Positions 11,921-23,406 of a stretch of 64,000 nt of DNA are shown here, piece after piece. The position numbers and the translations under genes were made by a program. Each line of letters begins with the position of its first letter. Within the stretch, counting starts at the first letter, position 1. The notes under the pieces are model-generated. The model was not told the origin of the DNA, made no database searches, and worked only from the letters and a program-made list of their open reading frames with translations. This DNA comes from Selaginella moellendorffii (taxonomy: Eukaryota > Streptophyta > Lycopodiopsida > Selaginellales > Selaginellaceae), in the NCBI RefSeq assembly GCF_000143415.4, contig NW_003314263.1, positions 2,600,700 to 2,664,699 on the forward strand. Reading direction: 5' to 3'.

Positions 11921-12068
11921 AATTTTTGTTGTCTAGAAACTTAGTTTATATACGTTCAATTATTGATCTGATCAAATATGTTATAGCACACAATCACATG
12001 AAATCTTGATGTTCATGCGAGTCAATCTTAAACTGGATATATCCAACAGCTACTGATTGGAGCCTGAC

Positions 12069-12362
12069 CTAACCTTCAAAAGCTGTCAAGACTGGAACTT
12101 CTTCCAATGATATTATGATCTTTTGAGATAGAATTGGTCTGAGCTTCCAGCCGCCATTGGAGAGCTTGACCGACGAGGCGCCTTCAACCACGATTCTTCC
12201 TCGTTGATAAAAGATAAAAGACTTCCACCGCAATTCTTTGGCCGGATGCATAGTAAGCAAATCAACATGGAAGAACACTTGCTGGATGACATTGTTGAAA
12301 TAAAGCACCCATTTCCTTGTCTTCTTACAGCTGCCCTGAGTGGACCTTGGAATGGAAAACAT
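12069..12362 (-). pseudogene. BAHD acyltransferase relic (5' exon fragment)
   Basis: Translates to a degraded copy of the first exon of the intact BAHD gene at 13161-14817. Matching blocks are NNVIQQVFFHVDLL (intact: NNFDQQVFFHVEML) and SLEEVPVLTA (intact: SMEEVPLLTV), in the same order and strand. The middle of the exon is deleted and no second exon with HxxxD is present. It is most simply a dead tandem duplicate. Confidence 0.75.
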
Positions 12363-13160
12363 TGGAAAACATTAACCTTGTCAAATCTAAAGCTCTTCCT
12401 GTAAAGTTTCTTGTGTGAAGTTCTGCCCGCAAAGGTACCACAGATTGCATCATCTTTAGGAATCCAAGCAGAATACAGCATATTTAAATCATGTAAAATG
12501 AAATGGTTGGCGTGGGTTTAGAACTTGTCCAAATTGCACGAAACCTCAATTTTCTAATGGTTACTGAAAGTCCAAACACGCAAACTAAGTTGCAGCTGAA
12601 TTTTTTCAATGGATCATGACGGGTAGCAACTGAAAGATTAATTGAAAAACATGAAATTTACAAAGTTTTAGAAAGTATTTATCAGATTAATATAGTTTAA
12701 GAACCATGAATATATTGAGTATCTTGTACTTCTGGAAGGGTAGTTGATTTTGTTCTCTTTCTTTGCATCATCATATTGGATTGAATGGCCCAGTATAAAA
12801 ATAACAACAAAGACTGGTGAGCAAACAAATCAGGTTTCTTCTTTTCTAAAAAAAAAATTCTATAAAACAAGGAATAGTTTCGTGTCGGAGTCTCCCACTC
12901 GCTCAGCGACACAAGATTTTATGCTCTGATGTTTAACCAGGCAACAACCGCATTGCGTGAACTTCCCGTTCTTTCTTAAGTCTAGATTTAGAAGAAAATT
13001 TGTTATAAGACCAAGTCAGCTTTCTACAAAACAAATATTATTCCAGAAGAAAACTAGGAATTTTCTTACGTATACAAATCTATCAGAAAACTAGTTGACA
13101 GATTGATACCAGCAAAATTATTCCAGAAGAAAACCAGGAATTTCTTACTTATACACTCTT
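12363..13160. other. Intergenic, AT-rich
   Basis: No coding signal recognised. A phrase 'ttattccagaagaaaac' occurs twice (near 13029 and 13117), both followed by 'aggaattt', a short local duplication just downstream of the BAHD stop. Confidence 0.5.
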
Positions 13161-14817
13161 TCATACCTTGAGCAAAGCCTCCAGCTTGGCCATCTTATCA
13201 AAATCCATCCCCATAAACAAGTTAACGCCGCCATCGTTCTTGCAGCTAGACAGCACCAGCACGTACTCCCGACGGTCGTTGACCGGGGCCGCCACGTAGG
13301 CAGGCCGCCCACAGCCAAAGTCAACGGAGTCAAACCCGAGCCTAGACCACGTGGTGATGATCATGCCACCTGGCAGGTCGATGATGCCGTGGCCCTTGAC
13401 GTGGCACCAATCGAGCTCCGAGCGGATATACCCCTCGTCCACGCTGGCGATGGTTTCCTGGATCCTGCGCACCGCGAAGGTGAGCGAGTTCTCCCGGAGC
13501 TCGGCGGCGGTGGTGTTCACGCACGGCGCCGCGATCACGCCATTGCCCAGGAATCTCTCGGGGAAATGCGGCGGGGCTTTGAGCTTGTCGCGGATGCTGA
13601 TCACCACGAAGAGCTTGGAGATGGCGGCGGGGTCGAGGCCCATGGCGGCGGTACGCGCGCGCCAGACGTGCGCGGTGAGCGCCTGGAATGTGGAGCAGCT
13701 GTTGAGCGATCCCTCCGCCAGCGCGCGCGATTTGAGCGCCGCGAGGTCGCGCGCGGTGAAGGAGAAGGTCTTGAACGCGATGGGCAGTGGCGCGGTGGCG
13801 TCGTACCAGGAGGAGGGGTTGAAGAGGAGCTTGGCGGGGGTGGCCGGGAGGGCCGCAAGCTCCGGGTGGTCGCGTGTCACGAGTGGCGGCGATCGGTGGC
13901 GGAAGCACGAGCGATCCGGGTCGCGCGGTGCGAGCTCCACGGCCTCCCCTCGCGTGATCGTCGCGAAATCGTGGAGGAAATCGCTGATGGAGATGCCGTC
14001 CATGACGACGTGGCTGATGAAGAAGCCCAGGATGAATCCTCCACAGCGGAATCGCGTTACCTGCGAGAGAGATTCTCACGGGTTTTAGCCTCGATTGGAT
14101 TGGAGTGTCTCGATCGACGGCCCAAGTCGACATCGCTGGACGAGTCGATCGAATTTTGGCGAATTGCCAGCTATAGAAGATGCCATGACTGGGAATTTTG
14201 AGAAATTGAGCGATCAAACCCCGAGTGTGGCCTGGAATTGATGAGAAACAATCTATCCGAGTTGCCATCACTCTTGGATTTGATCGCCCAACACGCATTT
14301 CGGGAAAGATGGAAAGAAGGAGAGAAGACATGAGAAAAGGAAAGAAAATCCAGACCTGGACCGTCAAGAGTGGAACTTCTTCCATGGATTTGACGCTCTT
14401 GGGATAGAGGAGGAGCCTCCGGAACTCGGGATTTGGAGCATCCAGATCGCCCAGCTCCGCGATTGACGAGCTCGAGCGCGCAACCGCTAGCAGGGCACCC
14501 TGCTCGCCACAATCAATCTCCAGCCGCGCCTCCTCTTCATTGATCCGATACCTCCCCGCCGCCGGGTAGTAAGCCACCAGCGCTTTGCTCAGCGCCTCGC
14601 GGAGCCTCTCGATCATAGCTCCGCCATCGTCACGAAGATCGTCACCCAGCTGGATGCTATACTCCCCGTGACCAACATCGTACACCAGCAGCATCTCGAC
14701 GTGGAAGAACACTTGCTGGTCGAAATTATTGAGGTAAAGCGCGCATTTCTTGGTGGGCGATGCCGGCTTGATCACCTCGGGCTCCTCGGTGTTGATCTGG
14801 AGATAGTATGATCCCAT
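13161..14817 (-). CDS. BAHD acyltransferase (hydroxycinnamoyl-transferase-like)
   Basis: Acyl-CoA-dependent transferase of the plant BAHD superfamily; members acylate phenolics, fatty alcohols or hydroxy-fatty acids in the cytosol (family knowledge). Two exons: 14817-14356 (154 codons) and 14060-13161, separated by a 295-bp GT-AG intron, giving 453 residues, the usual length. The start MGSYYLQINTEEPEVIKP is chosen over an in-frame ATG at 14841. Landmarks are QQVFFHVEMLLVYD, YYPAAGRY, the catalytic HVVMDG (HxxxD) early in exon 2, and near the C-terminus VDFGCGRP. The last is the DFGWG motif with Trp replaced by Cys. It most resembles the HCT/feruloyl-transferase clade, but the substrate is not predictable. 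A relic copy lies 0.8 kb downstream. Confidence 0.92.
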
Positions 14818-16597
14818 CCTCTCAGGGTTCCTTCTTTCCAAAAAGTTAAGATATCAACCTCAATCTCCTCTTCCAAGAACTTATGATATAAACCCGGAAA
14901 AACTAGCACTCTTCTCTCCTTTTTTCTTCAAGGAATTATGGTATCAACCTGGAGCTCACAAGTAGGTACTCTTTCTTGAAGCTTTCTTGGTTGCAGTGGA
15001 GCCATGGTGGGGATATTTATTTGACTGGACAAGTAGGCAGCCCGTCAATGAAACACCTACAGCACCACGTATTGACTTTTACTACGATGCCATCATCCTC
15101 CACAGGGTGACGGTGCGATTGCGGCCTACACAATCTGGAGGTTGACGGGCTCTAGGTTAAAGACCAGTCAATTTACCCAACACGACAACTCGACTTGGAC
15201 GCTCTCCACGCTTGTTTTGTGGGGGCGTTTAAACGGAGCTCTCGAGCGGATTGTGACTTCCCAGCGAGGAGAAGGGTCCCAAAAACCAAAAATGTTCTGG
15301 AAAGTAGTCGGATAGATCTCTTCCAAAGCCAAACAGTTTTGGCAAAGGTGCTTTTTGGGAGTGGATTAGGTCCTTGTACGCCGTGAAGTTTGACGCGGGC
15401 ACTAGGTAATGGAATATAATTCTAACAAAGTTGGTTGTTTGTGTGATTTTGTCGTGTGAAACCGGAGCTTGCCGGCAAATAAAGTACCCAAGCTGTCATC
15501 CCGTGGGTCTGTTGGTTGGACGAGTCTTGTTGATCCTACATTGAAATTCACTCTATCTATAATGTAGCTGGGAACAATGTCCAGCCGTCCATAATCTTAG
15601 ACTTCAACACAATGAGCACGTACATTAGCTTCCACGATCCATGTACATGTACAGAACTAATGTACAGTGAGATCTTGATAGCTACTACCATTGAAAAAAT
15701 TCAGCTGCACTAGAAAAGAGTGAGGTTTAGTTGATTATCGTCCCTTGGACAGGTTCTCGTGCAATGAGACCTTGTCAACAACTAACCCCCACCATGACAC
15801 AAAGGTACCTTCTATGACTGCACATCCACTATTTCATTTTCATGCTGAGAGAATCAGATCCCATTTTGTGGCAGAACTTTGCACGAGAAAGTAGACGAAG
15901 AGCTTTAGATTGCTGTCAACAAGTTTGACGAGGTTTATGCTTTCCAAAATATATTTCAACAAGCATCAAGCCAAACAATTTGGTGGATGTCTGCTATCAA
16001 CTAGGAAAAATCCTTGCCTGCTTGGTCAAGCTCGCCAATTTGCAGAGCTGGAAGCTTCGGCTCCCAAGTTTCCGAAGGCTTGTCTTCTATCTCAAGAGCA
16101 TACTAAATCATTGGAAGAAGTTCAAGATCAAGGGTACATTCAATCGAAAGAATCCTGACCTAACCAAGAGTATATGTACTAACGTACATGGATAGTAGAA
16201 ACTTTCGTGCTTACTCCTAATCACCATACGTCTTCTAGCAGCATTGGTAGTTGAGAACACTTTTCTTTTACCTGACACTACAAGGTTAATTCTTAGAACA
16301 ATCAACACACTTGAGTTTCCATACATTTGGGAATAATTTTGTTAGTCTTGCCATAGATCATCACGCCGTTGAGTTGGGAATAACTTTTGTTAGTGTTGCC
16401 AGACTTGGAACAATCAACACGCTGTACAATTTGCATTGTTGGTGCGCTCACGTACATTTGGGTGGTGCGAACAATCAACTCGAGGAGTATTATCACCAAA
16501 CTCTATCGGTGTGATAATATCTCTAGCAATTACAAAAGCATTCTTGGAATATTTTTAAGCATACATATACAAAATTACAAAACATTAAAGCAACCAA
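14818..16597. other. Intergenic, 1.8 kb
   Basis: Contains the BAHD promoter. A frame at about 15960-16170 translates to a short basic helix-like peptide (VDVCYQLGKILACLVKLANL), but frames are broken and I recognise no family. No RNA gene seen. Confidence 0.45.
16285..16505. repeat. Imperfect local repeats
   Basis: Phrases such as 'gggaataattttgttagtcttgcc' (given here in spirit, near 16328) and a close copy near 16377, plus 'aacaatcaac' three times (near 16298, 16410, 16470) and 'acgtacatttggg'-like pieces, show an old tandem array with a unit of roughly 50-60 bp downstream of the BTB gene. Confidence 0.5.
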
Positions 16598-17851
16598 TTA
16601 AAAGTGTACGGCATTTAAACCCTCCTGGAACATCTCAATGAGAAGCTCTTTGTCAGTAGAGTGGAGGAATTGGTCGAAATTAGCACGAATGTCGTGAATC
16701 TTGCCGAATTCGAAGAGGTATCTCATGCAATCCTGTGAAACAAAGCGCGAGAGAAGTTACAGGAAAGATCAGCAAGAAGATAGTTACCTTCTTCAAGTTT
16801 GGAAGATGGAACATCCACGCGTTGTGTAGTCTCTCCAGAACGTTGTCCGAGTTTATATCCTCCATCAAGCTTTCCTCGCATGCCTGCTTGAGATCCTCGA
16901 TATCATACTTGTCCGAGGCGGCGAGGAGAGCCATCCGGTGCTTGTGAAACGCTGGGCGATTGATGCTGCCGTAGAGATATGCTAGAAGTGCCTTGAGCGA
17001 TTCCAGCGACATGTCCTCCATCTCGATCGTGAAAGTCTTCCTCTCTCTCAAGTCGTGCGAGAACATCACCTGGAAAACTCGAGAGCGCGTCGCCAGGATC
17101 GCCAAGTGTGCTCCAATGCTTCCGCTCGGCGTTGTGATCGTCACGTCTGTGTGGACGCCACTGTCTAGCATGTAGCTCAAGCAGCTCAGCGCGGCCTGGT
17201 GAGCGGCGGGCTGGATCGATTTTCCTAGAGTGAAGTAGAAAGGATCACCCTGGATGGAAAATCACCAAAGAAAAAAGAAAACTCACGACTTTGAGATCGA
17301 TGCTGATGGTGTTCTAGAGAGAAACTTACGGCTTGCGAGCCACATTTCATGTCTATAAACTCGGCCTCCACGACGAACTTTCCATGGATCGCAGTCTCCA
17401 CAGACCAAGCGTGGTACTCGTTCGTGAGGAAAGTCTTGTCATTCACTGCTAGATCCAATCCATGTCAAGGTTTTCGATCAAACTATAGTCACCAAGTACC
17501 TTGAGACTGGACTACTTGACGTAGACCTGGTCCATGAAGAACACGAAGAACAAAAGCTACAGTTGGCACTTGATCGCTTGGATGATCCGAGTGTTCCTTG
17601 AAAAGCCAGACATGCAAAGGCCCACATTTTTTGATCTGCAAGCGCCTGGAAAGAAAAAAAATTACATACATTGCGTGTGTTCTACTGTTCTAGAGGAAAA
17701 AAACTTACCATGTCCACACACCCATCTTAAAATTGTTTGATTTCCAGCAGAGATTGGGAGTGAGGCTGTCGATCCTCCACTGCGCCAGCCTCGACAGAAT
17801 CTCCACATTCAAGCTGAAAGTAAGATGGATCTGCGACGGCTGGCTCTGCAT
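16598..17851 (-). CDS. BTB/POZ protein with MATH-like N-terminus (At1g55760-like)
   Basis: Probable substrate adaptor for a CUL3 ubiquitin ligase (family knowledge). The start at 17851 reads MQSQPSQIHLTFSLN, then EILSRLAQWRIDS and FKMGVWTW. The next exons give KKCGPLHVWLFKEH, VPTVAFVLRVL and HGKFVVEAEFIDMKCG, the TRAF/MATH-like region. The BTB domain follows: HTDVTITTPSGSIGAHLAIL, VMFSHDLRE and LLAYLYGSI, then ALLAASDKYDIEDLKQACEE and NVLERLHNAWMF. The last exon, DCMRYLFEFGKIHDIRANFD, ends at TAA 16598-16600. The order and spacing match the plant At1g55760 family along the whole length. Six exons have clean GT-AG borders. It shares a 656-bp divergent promoter with TBP. Confidence 0.9.
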
Positions 17852-18507
17852 CGTGAGAAATCGCGCTCGAATCTCACCTCATCGCGCAAGAGCCGCCGCC
17901 GATCGACCGCGCCTGGCGATCAATCACACTCCCAGCCTGCGATCACTCTCCTACCGCCGAGATCACTCTCGCCGATCGATCCAGCATTCTACCTCCTCTT
18001 TAGCGCTTCCACGTTAGGGCTTTAGAAAAACACGTGGCACGGTGCCACTGGTCCACGTCCCTCGCAACACTACACGCGTGTTCGATTCGTTGTCCCACCA
18101 CGTCCGTTAGATAGGCTGAGGTACGGACAAATAATGGACGGAATCTGTCTCTGTCAAATAGTCCCAAGCCCATACACGCGAGGGCATTGCCCTTGCCCTT
18201 CTCATTTCTTTGTGTTCTTCAAAGGGGCATAAGTATATAAACCGCCCTCCAGGGCGCGCTCTATATATATCCTCCCATCCTCCTTAAATCCTTCGTTCTT
18301 TTTCTAGGGCTCGAGCAGTGCGCCACAAAGAAAGAGGCCGGCGCCCCCAAATCTCCACTCCTCCAAGGTTTGCGGCGGCGCGTAAAACCCTAGCGCTGGA
18401 TCTTGAGCTGCCGCGGCGGCGCCTGCTCGACGACCTCGCAAATCGCAATCCTCTCTGCGTTTCGGCGCTTGATTTCGCCAGCGCTGGTAATCTCTTGTTC
18501 TTGACCC
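17852..18507. promoter_or_regulatory. Divergent promoter between BTB gene and TBP, with two TATA boxes
   Basis: A TATATAA lies at 18234-18240 and a second CTATATATAT at 18261-18270, both oriented for TBP. A CACGTGGC G-box sits near 18031-18038 and a telo-box (AAACCCTA) near 18386. The 240 bp upstream of the TBP ATG would be 5' UTR, possibly with an intron. Functions are inferred from motif match. Confidence 0.55.
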
Positions 18508-19608
18508 ATGGCGCAAATTCTAGAGGGCACTGAGCCGGTGGATCTTGCCAAGCATCCGTCTGGGATCATTCCGACCTTACAGTGAGTGGTACTTGGGTTT
18601 GTGGTGACAAGATTGTAATGGAAGCTGGGGTCTTTTCTTTCTTTTCAGGAACATTGTCTCGACCGTGAACATGGATTGTAAACTAGATCTGAAAACCATT
18701 GCTCTTCACGCGAGGAATGCTGAGTATAACCCCAAGGTTTGTGGGAGAGAGGAAGTTTTCTAACTTAACGCTCTGGAAACAGCGTTTCGCAGCCGTGATC
18801 ATGAGAATAAGGGAGCCCAAGACGACAGCGCTGATTTTTGCGTCGGGAAAGATGGTAGCTCGTCTCTTTTTCCTTGATTTTGGCGCTGTGATTCTTACGA
18901 ACGGCTTGCTTGTAGGTTTGCACTGGAGCCAAGAGCGAACAACAATCAAAGCTCGCAGCAAGAAAGGTAAATGCTTGACGCTGTTTTCTTCTTCGACAAT
19001 GGGACTCATGGTTTTTCGTTCTTGCAGTATGCTCGCATCATCCAAAAGCTGGGATTCCCCGCACAGTTTAAAGTATGAAGACGAAAACACATTGTGGTCT
19101 GAGCTCAAACTTAGTAACGTCCGTGATCGCAGGATTTTAAGATCCAGAACATTGTTGGCTCCTGTGACGTTAAGTTCCCGATCAGATTGGAGGGCCTGGC
19201 GTACGCTCACGGTCACTTCTCAAGCGTAAGTCGTGCTTCCTTTGTCACACTTACACTCTTTTCTCTTTTGCGGGTCTTATCACTAAAGTTTTGTGCAGTA
19301 CGAACCAGAGCTGTTCCCCGGATTGATCTACCGAATGAAGCAGCCTAAGATCGTGCTCCTGATCTTCGTCTCTGGAAAGATTGTGCTTACTGGTGCAAAG
19401 GTAAAACCAGTAAAAAACGCAGAGAGATGGAGGTAACGAAGCTCTCTTCCTTGGAGCTCCTTTTTTTCCACAGGTCCGGGATGAGATCTACGAAGCATTC
19501 GAGAACATCTACCCGGTGCTGACCGAGTTTAGAAAGATGCAGCAATGGTATGTTTCTCTCAAATTCGCCCGATCGATCGCCAAACTTACACGGTGTTCTT
19601 CGTATAGA
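18508..19608 (+). CDS. TBP: TATA-binding protein (TBP)
   Basis: Core general transcription factor of TFIID that binds and bends the TATA box. The protein starts [19 protein letters not shown]. The two saddle repeats follow: [20 protein letters not shown] ... [20 protein letters not shown], and [19 protein letters not shown] ... [20 protein letters not shown]-type segments, ending [12 protein letters not shown]. Exons are short and joined at GT-AG sites (for example 18508-18581, then from 18649). All plant TBPs I know end in ..FRKxQQ. Here the exon ends 'CAA TG' at 19547, and joining to the acceptor before 19608 makes TGA, so the stop codon is itself split by a 60-bp intron. Reading through without that splice would add a Trp and tail. 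Length is about 200 residues, as expected. Confidence 0.95.
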
Positions 19609-19953
19609 CAATTCTAAAGCTTCCAGGGTCATCGAATCAACTTCCAAGATCATCGAATTGCAACTTATAGGACACGACGGACGCTGTAAAGGAAAGAAAC
19701 GTCGAGAGGGAAACGATGCTTTACTGGGAGAGAATGTTTCTCAACAAAGCCTTTTAATTATTCACTTATATCCAGCCATGGAATAATTTTTGTTCGCTCA
19801 TTTGATTTGAATGGATGATACGTCGGGTGTTCGAATCTCTCCAGCGTTATTTTCTTTTGCTAGAACCCTAGTGTATGGAATCGTCTTCTCCGCGAGCGTA
19901 GCTTAGGTGGGCGGGAATGAGATCCAGCGCAGGTTAGTCGAAATTCTTGGAGA
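19609..19953. other. Tandem intergenic spacer
   Basis: 345 bp between the TBP stop and the MutS2 start. It holds the TBP 3' UTR and MutS2 promoter/5' UTR, and a telo-box-like 'gaaccctag' near 19863. No other feature seen. Confidence 0.5.
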
Positions 19954-22815
19954 ATGCTGCTCGCGGCAGGCTGTCTGATCGATTTCCCGTGCCATCGATG
20001 GCCTTCTAGATTTGCGAGCAGCGCGAGAAGGAGCTATGCCGTGCGGCGGCTTAGAAATTGCCAGGCTCTGGGATTTCGGAGCTCCAGGGGGCTAGATAAC
20101 GGCGATGGAAGCGACGAGGATGGGAATTTTGTTCTTCAGCAGCCGCTGGAGATGGACGTGGAGGCTGAGGCGCTGGGGCTGCTGGAATGGCCGCTGGTTT
20201 GTCGGCAAATCGCCAGGTTTTGTGCCACGCCCATGGGTGTTGCTGCTGCTCGGGGCTCCAATCTTCCAGTCGGGAAGAATCGAGAGGACAGCGAGGGATT
20301 GCAAGATCAAACAGCGGATGCTCACAAGCTGGCCGGGACTCTTCGGTTTCTTGGTGCTAAGGACGTGACGAAGGTCGTGGAAGCGGCCATCTCCGGAGAG
20401 TTTTGCCATGTTGGAGAGCTTTGCTCGGTCAAGGATACGCTAGAGTGCGCTCGACGCTTGCACGATCAACTCTTCGCGAAAGGTGGTGGTGGTCTGGAGC
20501 TAGAACGTTTGGAACTTTCTCCACTACAACGGATCATGCAAGGCCTGGAGCTTTGCAGCGAGCTGCGAGAAGACATCGACAAGTGTTTGGATTCGAAGAG
20601 AGAGATCGTTCTCGACAGGGCGAGCACGAAGCTCTCGCAAGTTCGTCGCCAAAGGCAGGCCAACATGACCGAGCTCGAGAGTTTACTGAAGGAAACAGCG
20701 AGAATGGTGATAGATGCCGGAGGGATCGACTCGATGACTATCACCACCAGAAGAGCCAGGCTTTGCGTTGCTGTGAGAGCGTCACACAAGTTTCTACTTC
20801 CTGGAGGCGTGGTCTTGGATTCTAGCAACACTGGTGCGACGCTGTTCATGGAACCAGAGCCGGCACTTCGGTTAAACAATTTGGAGATACAGCTCTCGGC
20901 AGCTGAAAGAGCAGAAGAAGTGGCGATTTGCAGAAGGCTTGCGTCCAGAGTTGCCGCCTCCGCAGCAAGCATCCTTGAGCAGCTCAACGCAATCACGCTG
21001 GTGGATTTAGCCTGTGCTCGAGCGAAGCATGCGAAGTGGCTTGGAGCAGTGAAGCCCGCGTTCTTCGAAAGTAAAAGCGAGTCGAAGGGAGTTATCATTG
21101 AGGAGATTCGGCACCCTCTATTGCTTGAGACTGCACTGGAAAAAGGTTTGGACAGAGATAACTTTCCTGTTCCGATTGACATCAAGGTGAGAGACGGAGT
21201 CAAGATCGTTATCATCTCTGGCCCAAACACCGGTGGGAAAACTGTAGCTTTGAAGACGCTGGGAATTGCTTCTATTATGGCGAAGGCGGGACTATACTTG
21301 CCTGCGTCAGGAAATCCCAGACTCCCGTGGTTTGATCGTATATTTGCCGATGTTGGCGATTCTCAGGTGCGTGATCCGCTTGCTAAAATGGTTTCTGACT
21401 TCTGAGTTTTTCTTTCTTCAGTCGCTGGAGCAGAATTTGTCAACATTTAGTGGTCATATGAGGCGTCTGTGCAAGATTACCGAAGCAAGTGGTCCTCAGT
21501 CTCTGGTGCTGATAGACGAGATTGGAGGTGGCACTGATCCGGCCGAGGGATCGTCTCTGGCTACTGCTGTGCTCAAGTATTTCGCCAAAACGGTTCATCT
21601 ATGCATCGTCACCACGCATAGTGCTTCACTGAAGACCCTTCCAATCCACGACCAGGACTTGCCATTTGAAAATGCGTCTGTGGAGTTCGACTTAGAAACG
21701 CTTCGGCCAACTTACCGAGTTCTTTGGGGACTTCCTGGACAGTCAAATGCTCTCAACATTGCGAAGTCTCTTCAGTTCGACTCGGATATCCTCAGCCGTG
21801 CAAGCTACTGGCTGACTAAGCTGACACCGTCGGGACTTAAAAGTCGTCAGAGCGATCTTATGCTGCAGCTCATGAAGCAGTCCGAGGAAGAAGAGGACCA
21901 TGCCTGCACAGCAGCAGTGTATCTTTCTGATATAGAGACACTGCACAACGAAGTAAGCGGATTCCTGTCAGCCACAATAATAAGTAGCTAATTCTGTGTT
22001 CATTCTCTCCAGATCGCGTTTGAAGTTGACGACCTGGACAAGAGAAAAATTGCCGCAAAACGCCAGGAACTAGCTTCGATGAGCAAGCACGTCACTGAAG
22101 CAAAAAACAAGATGGAGGCAGTGATATCCAGGTATAAAGAAGGATTGAGTAATAACAGTGGCGGTGGCAAGGCATTTACATTGCGAACTGCACAGGACTC
22201 AATCACCACCATAGTGAACGACTATGGCGCTTTCTTCAAAGAACAAAATCCGAGCAATAGTTATTTGCCTTTGCCGGGAGTAGGAGAACGAGTTATCATA
22301 CGGAGGCTGGGGAAAAAGCCGGCAACTGTACTTGAGCCTGCCGACGATAGTGGCCATTTGATGGTTCAACTTGGAACTATGAAAATGCGCGTCAAGACCA
22401 CTGAGCTGATGCTCACAGCCCAGGGCAGTCCTGTTAAACAGGCAAAGGTACAGTCAGATCTCTTTTTTTCTATGTTTTGTTTGGAGTTGATGGCTAGTAT
22501 TGTTTTTTTATCTTACAGAAGCCTGCTCCATTCCTTCCCGAATCGGGAACTACGGAACTTAAATTCGGGCCTGCAATCCAAACGTCGAAGAATACAGTAG
22601 ATTTGCGGGGAATGACAGTGGAGGACGCTATCCAAGTCGTTCGCATGGTTATAGCAGAGAGAGAACCGGGATCAGTGCTTTTCATCATTCATGGCGTCGG
22701 AACAGGTGCTTTGAAACAGGCAGTGATCTCAATCTTGCGAAAGCATCCCAACGTGGCCAAGTTTGAGGACGAGTCCTTCGTAAATGGTGGCTGCACAGTC
22801 GCTTACGTTTCATAG
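19954..22815 (+). CDS. MUTS2: MutS2 family ATPase/endonuclease, organelle-targeted, with Smr domain
   Basis: MutS2 proteins are not classical mismatch-repair factors. Bacterial homologues suppress recombination and resolve collided ribosomes; plant copies are organellar (family knowledge). Four exons: 19954-21366, 21422-21952, 22013-22447, 22519-22815; 891 residues. The first ~50 residues are Arg/Ser/Ala-rich and lack acidic residues near the start, typical of a plastid or mitochondrial transit peptide. The core/clamp region follows. Then come Walker A GPNTGGKT (about residue 423), Walker B LVLIDEIGGGTDPAEGS and the THSASLK switch. A coiled stretch and KOW-like PGVGERVIIRRLG lead to the C-terminal Smr nuclease domain with DLRG and HGVGTGAL. 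The Smr domain is complete. All introns are 54-71 bp. Confidence 0.94.
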
Positions 22816-23406
22816 ACTACCATCGTCAACGATGAACAAGAAAGCAGAGGGAGCTTTCAGTGAATCTAGAGGTTATCAAGAAAAATAGGCTCGAATGCGG
22901 GCGGGATCTATGATAATGGCCACTGAGGAGGGAAAAAGCCATTGTTTCGCGAAGACTTTGCTTCCTCTAGTATGCAAAGTGTGGGAATCTTTTTAGCTTG
23001 CTGCTTTGGCAAAAGATAAAACTCACAAGGACGATTATGAAAGCTCTGGGGAGTTTCACAGGTGGCCCCCAAGATCCAAGTTGGTCCCCAAAGCTGGAAC
23101 CTACCAAGAGATCGATAACGACAAGCATGCCACAGTGGCTACACTACTGTCCGGAGTGAACGTCGTAATTTGGACGTAAGCGTCATCTGTTCTTCACCAA
23201 CCGGACTACGTACCAGTGTTTCTGGTGTGGCGAAAAAAAACGAGTTCAAAAACTCTGAAAGGTAAGAAGGATTTGGTTGGCCCATGGGACTAAACATGAT
23301 CTACTGTAACAGGCCGTGGTACAAGTTAAGACGAAGTAGCTAAAGCTTCTAAGCAAACGGACGGACAACGAACGCTCCCTTCCCATCACTACAAAAGTCT
23401 TGAAAC
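22816..23406. other. Convergent intergenic spacer
   Basis: 591 bp between the MutS2 stop and the glucanase stop. No open frame of note, RNA gene or repeat recognised. Confidence 0.5.

Noticed and set aside
16680-17180. BTB domain as a separate single-exon protein
   Set aside because: Upstream exons with MATH-like segments and a downstream exon splice on in frame and match the family along its whole length.
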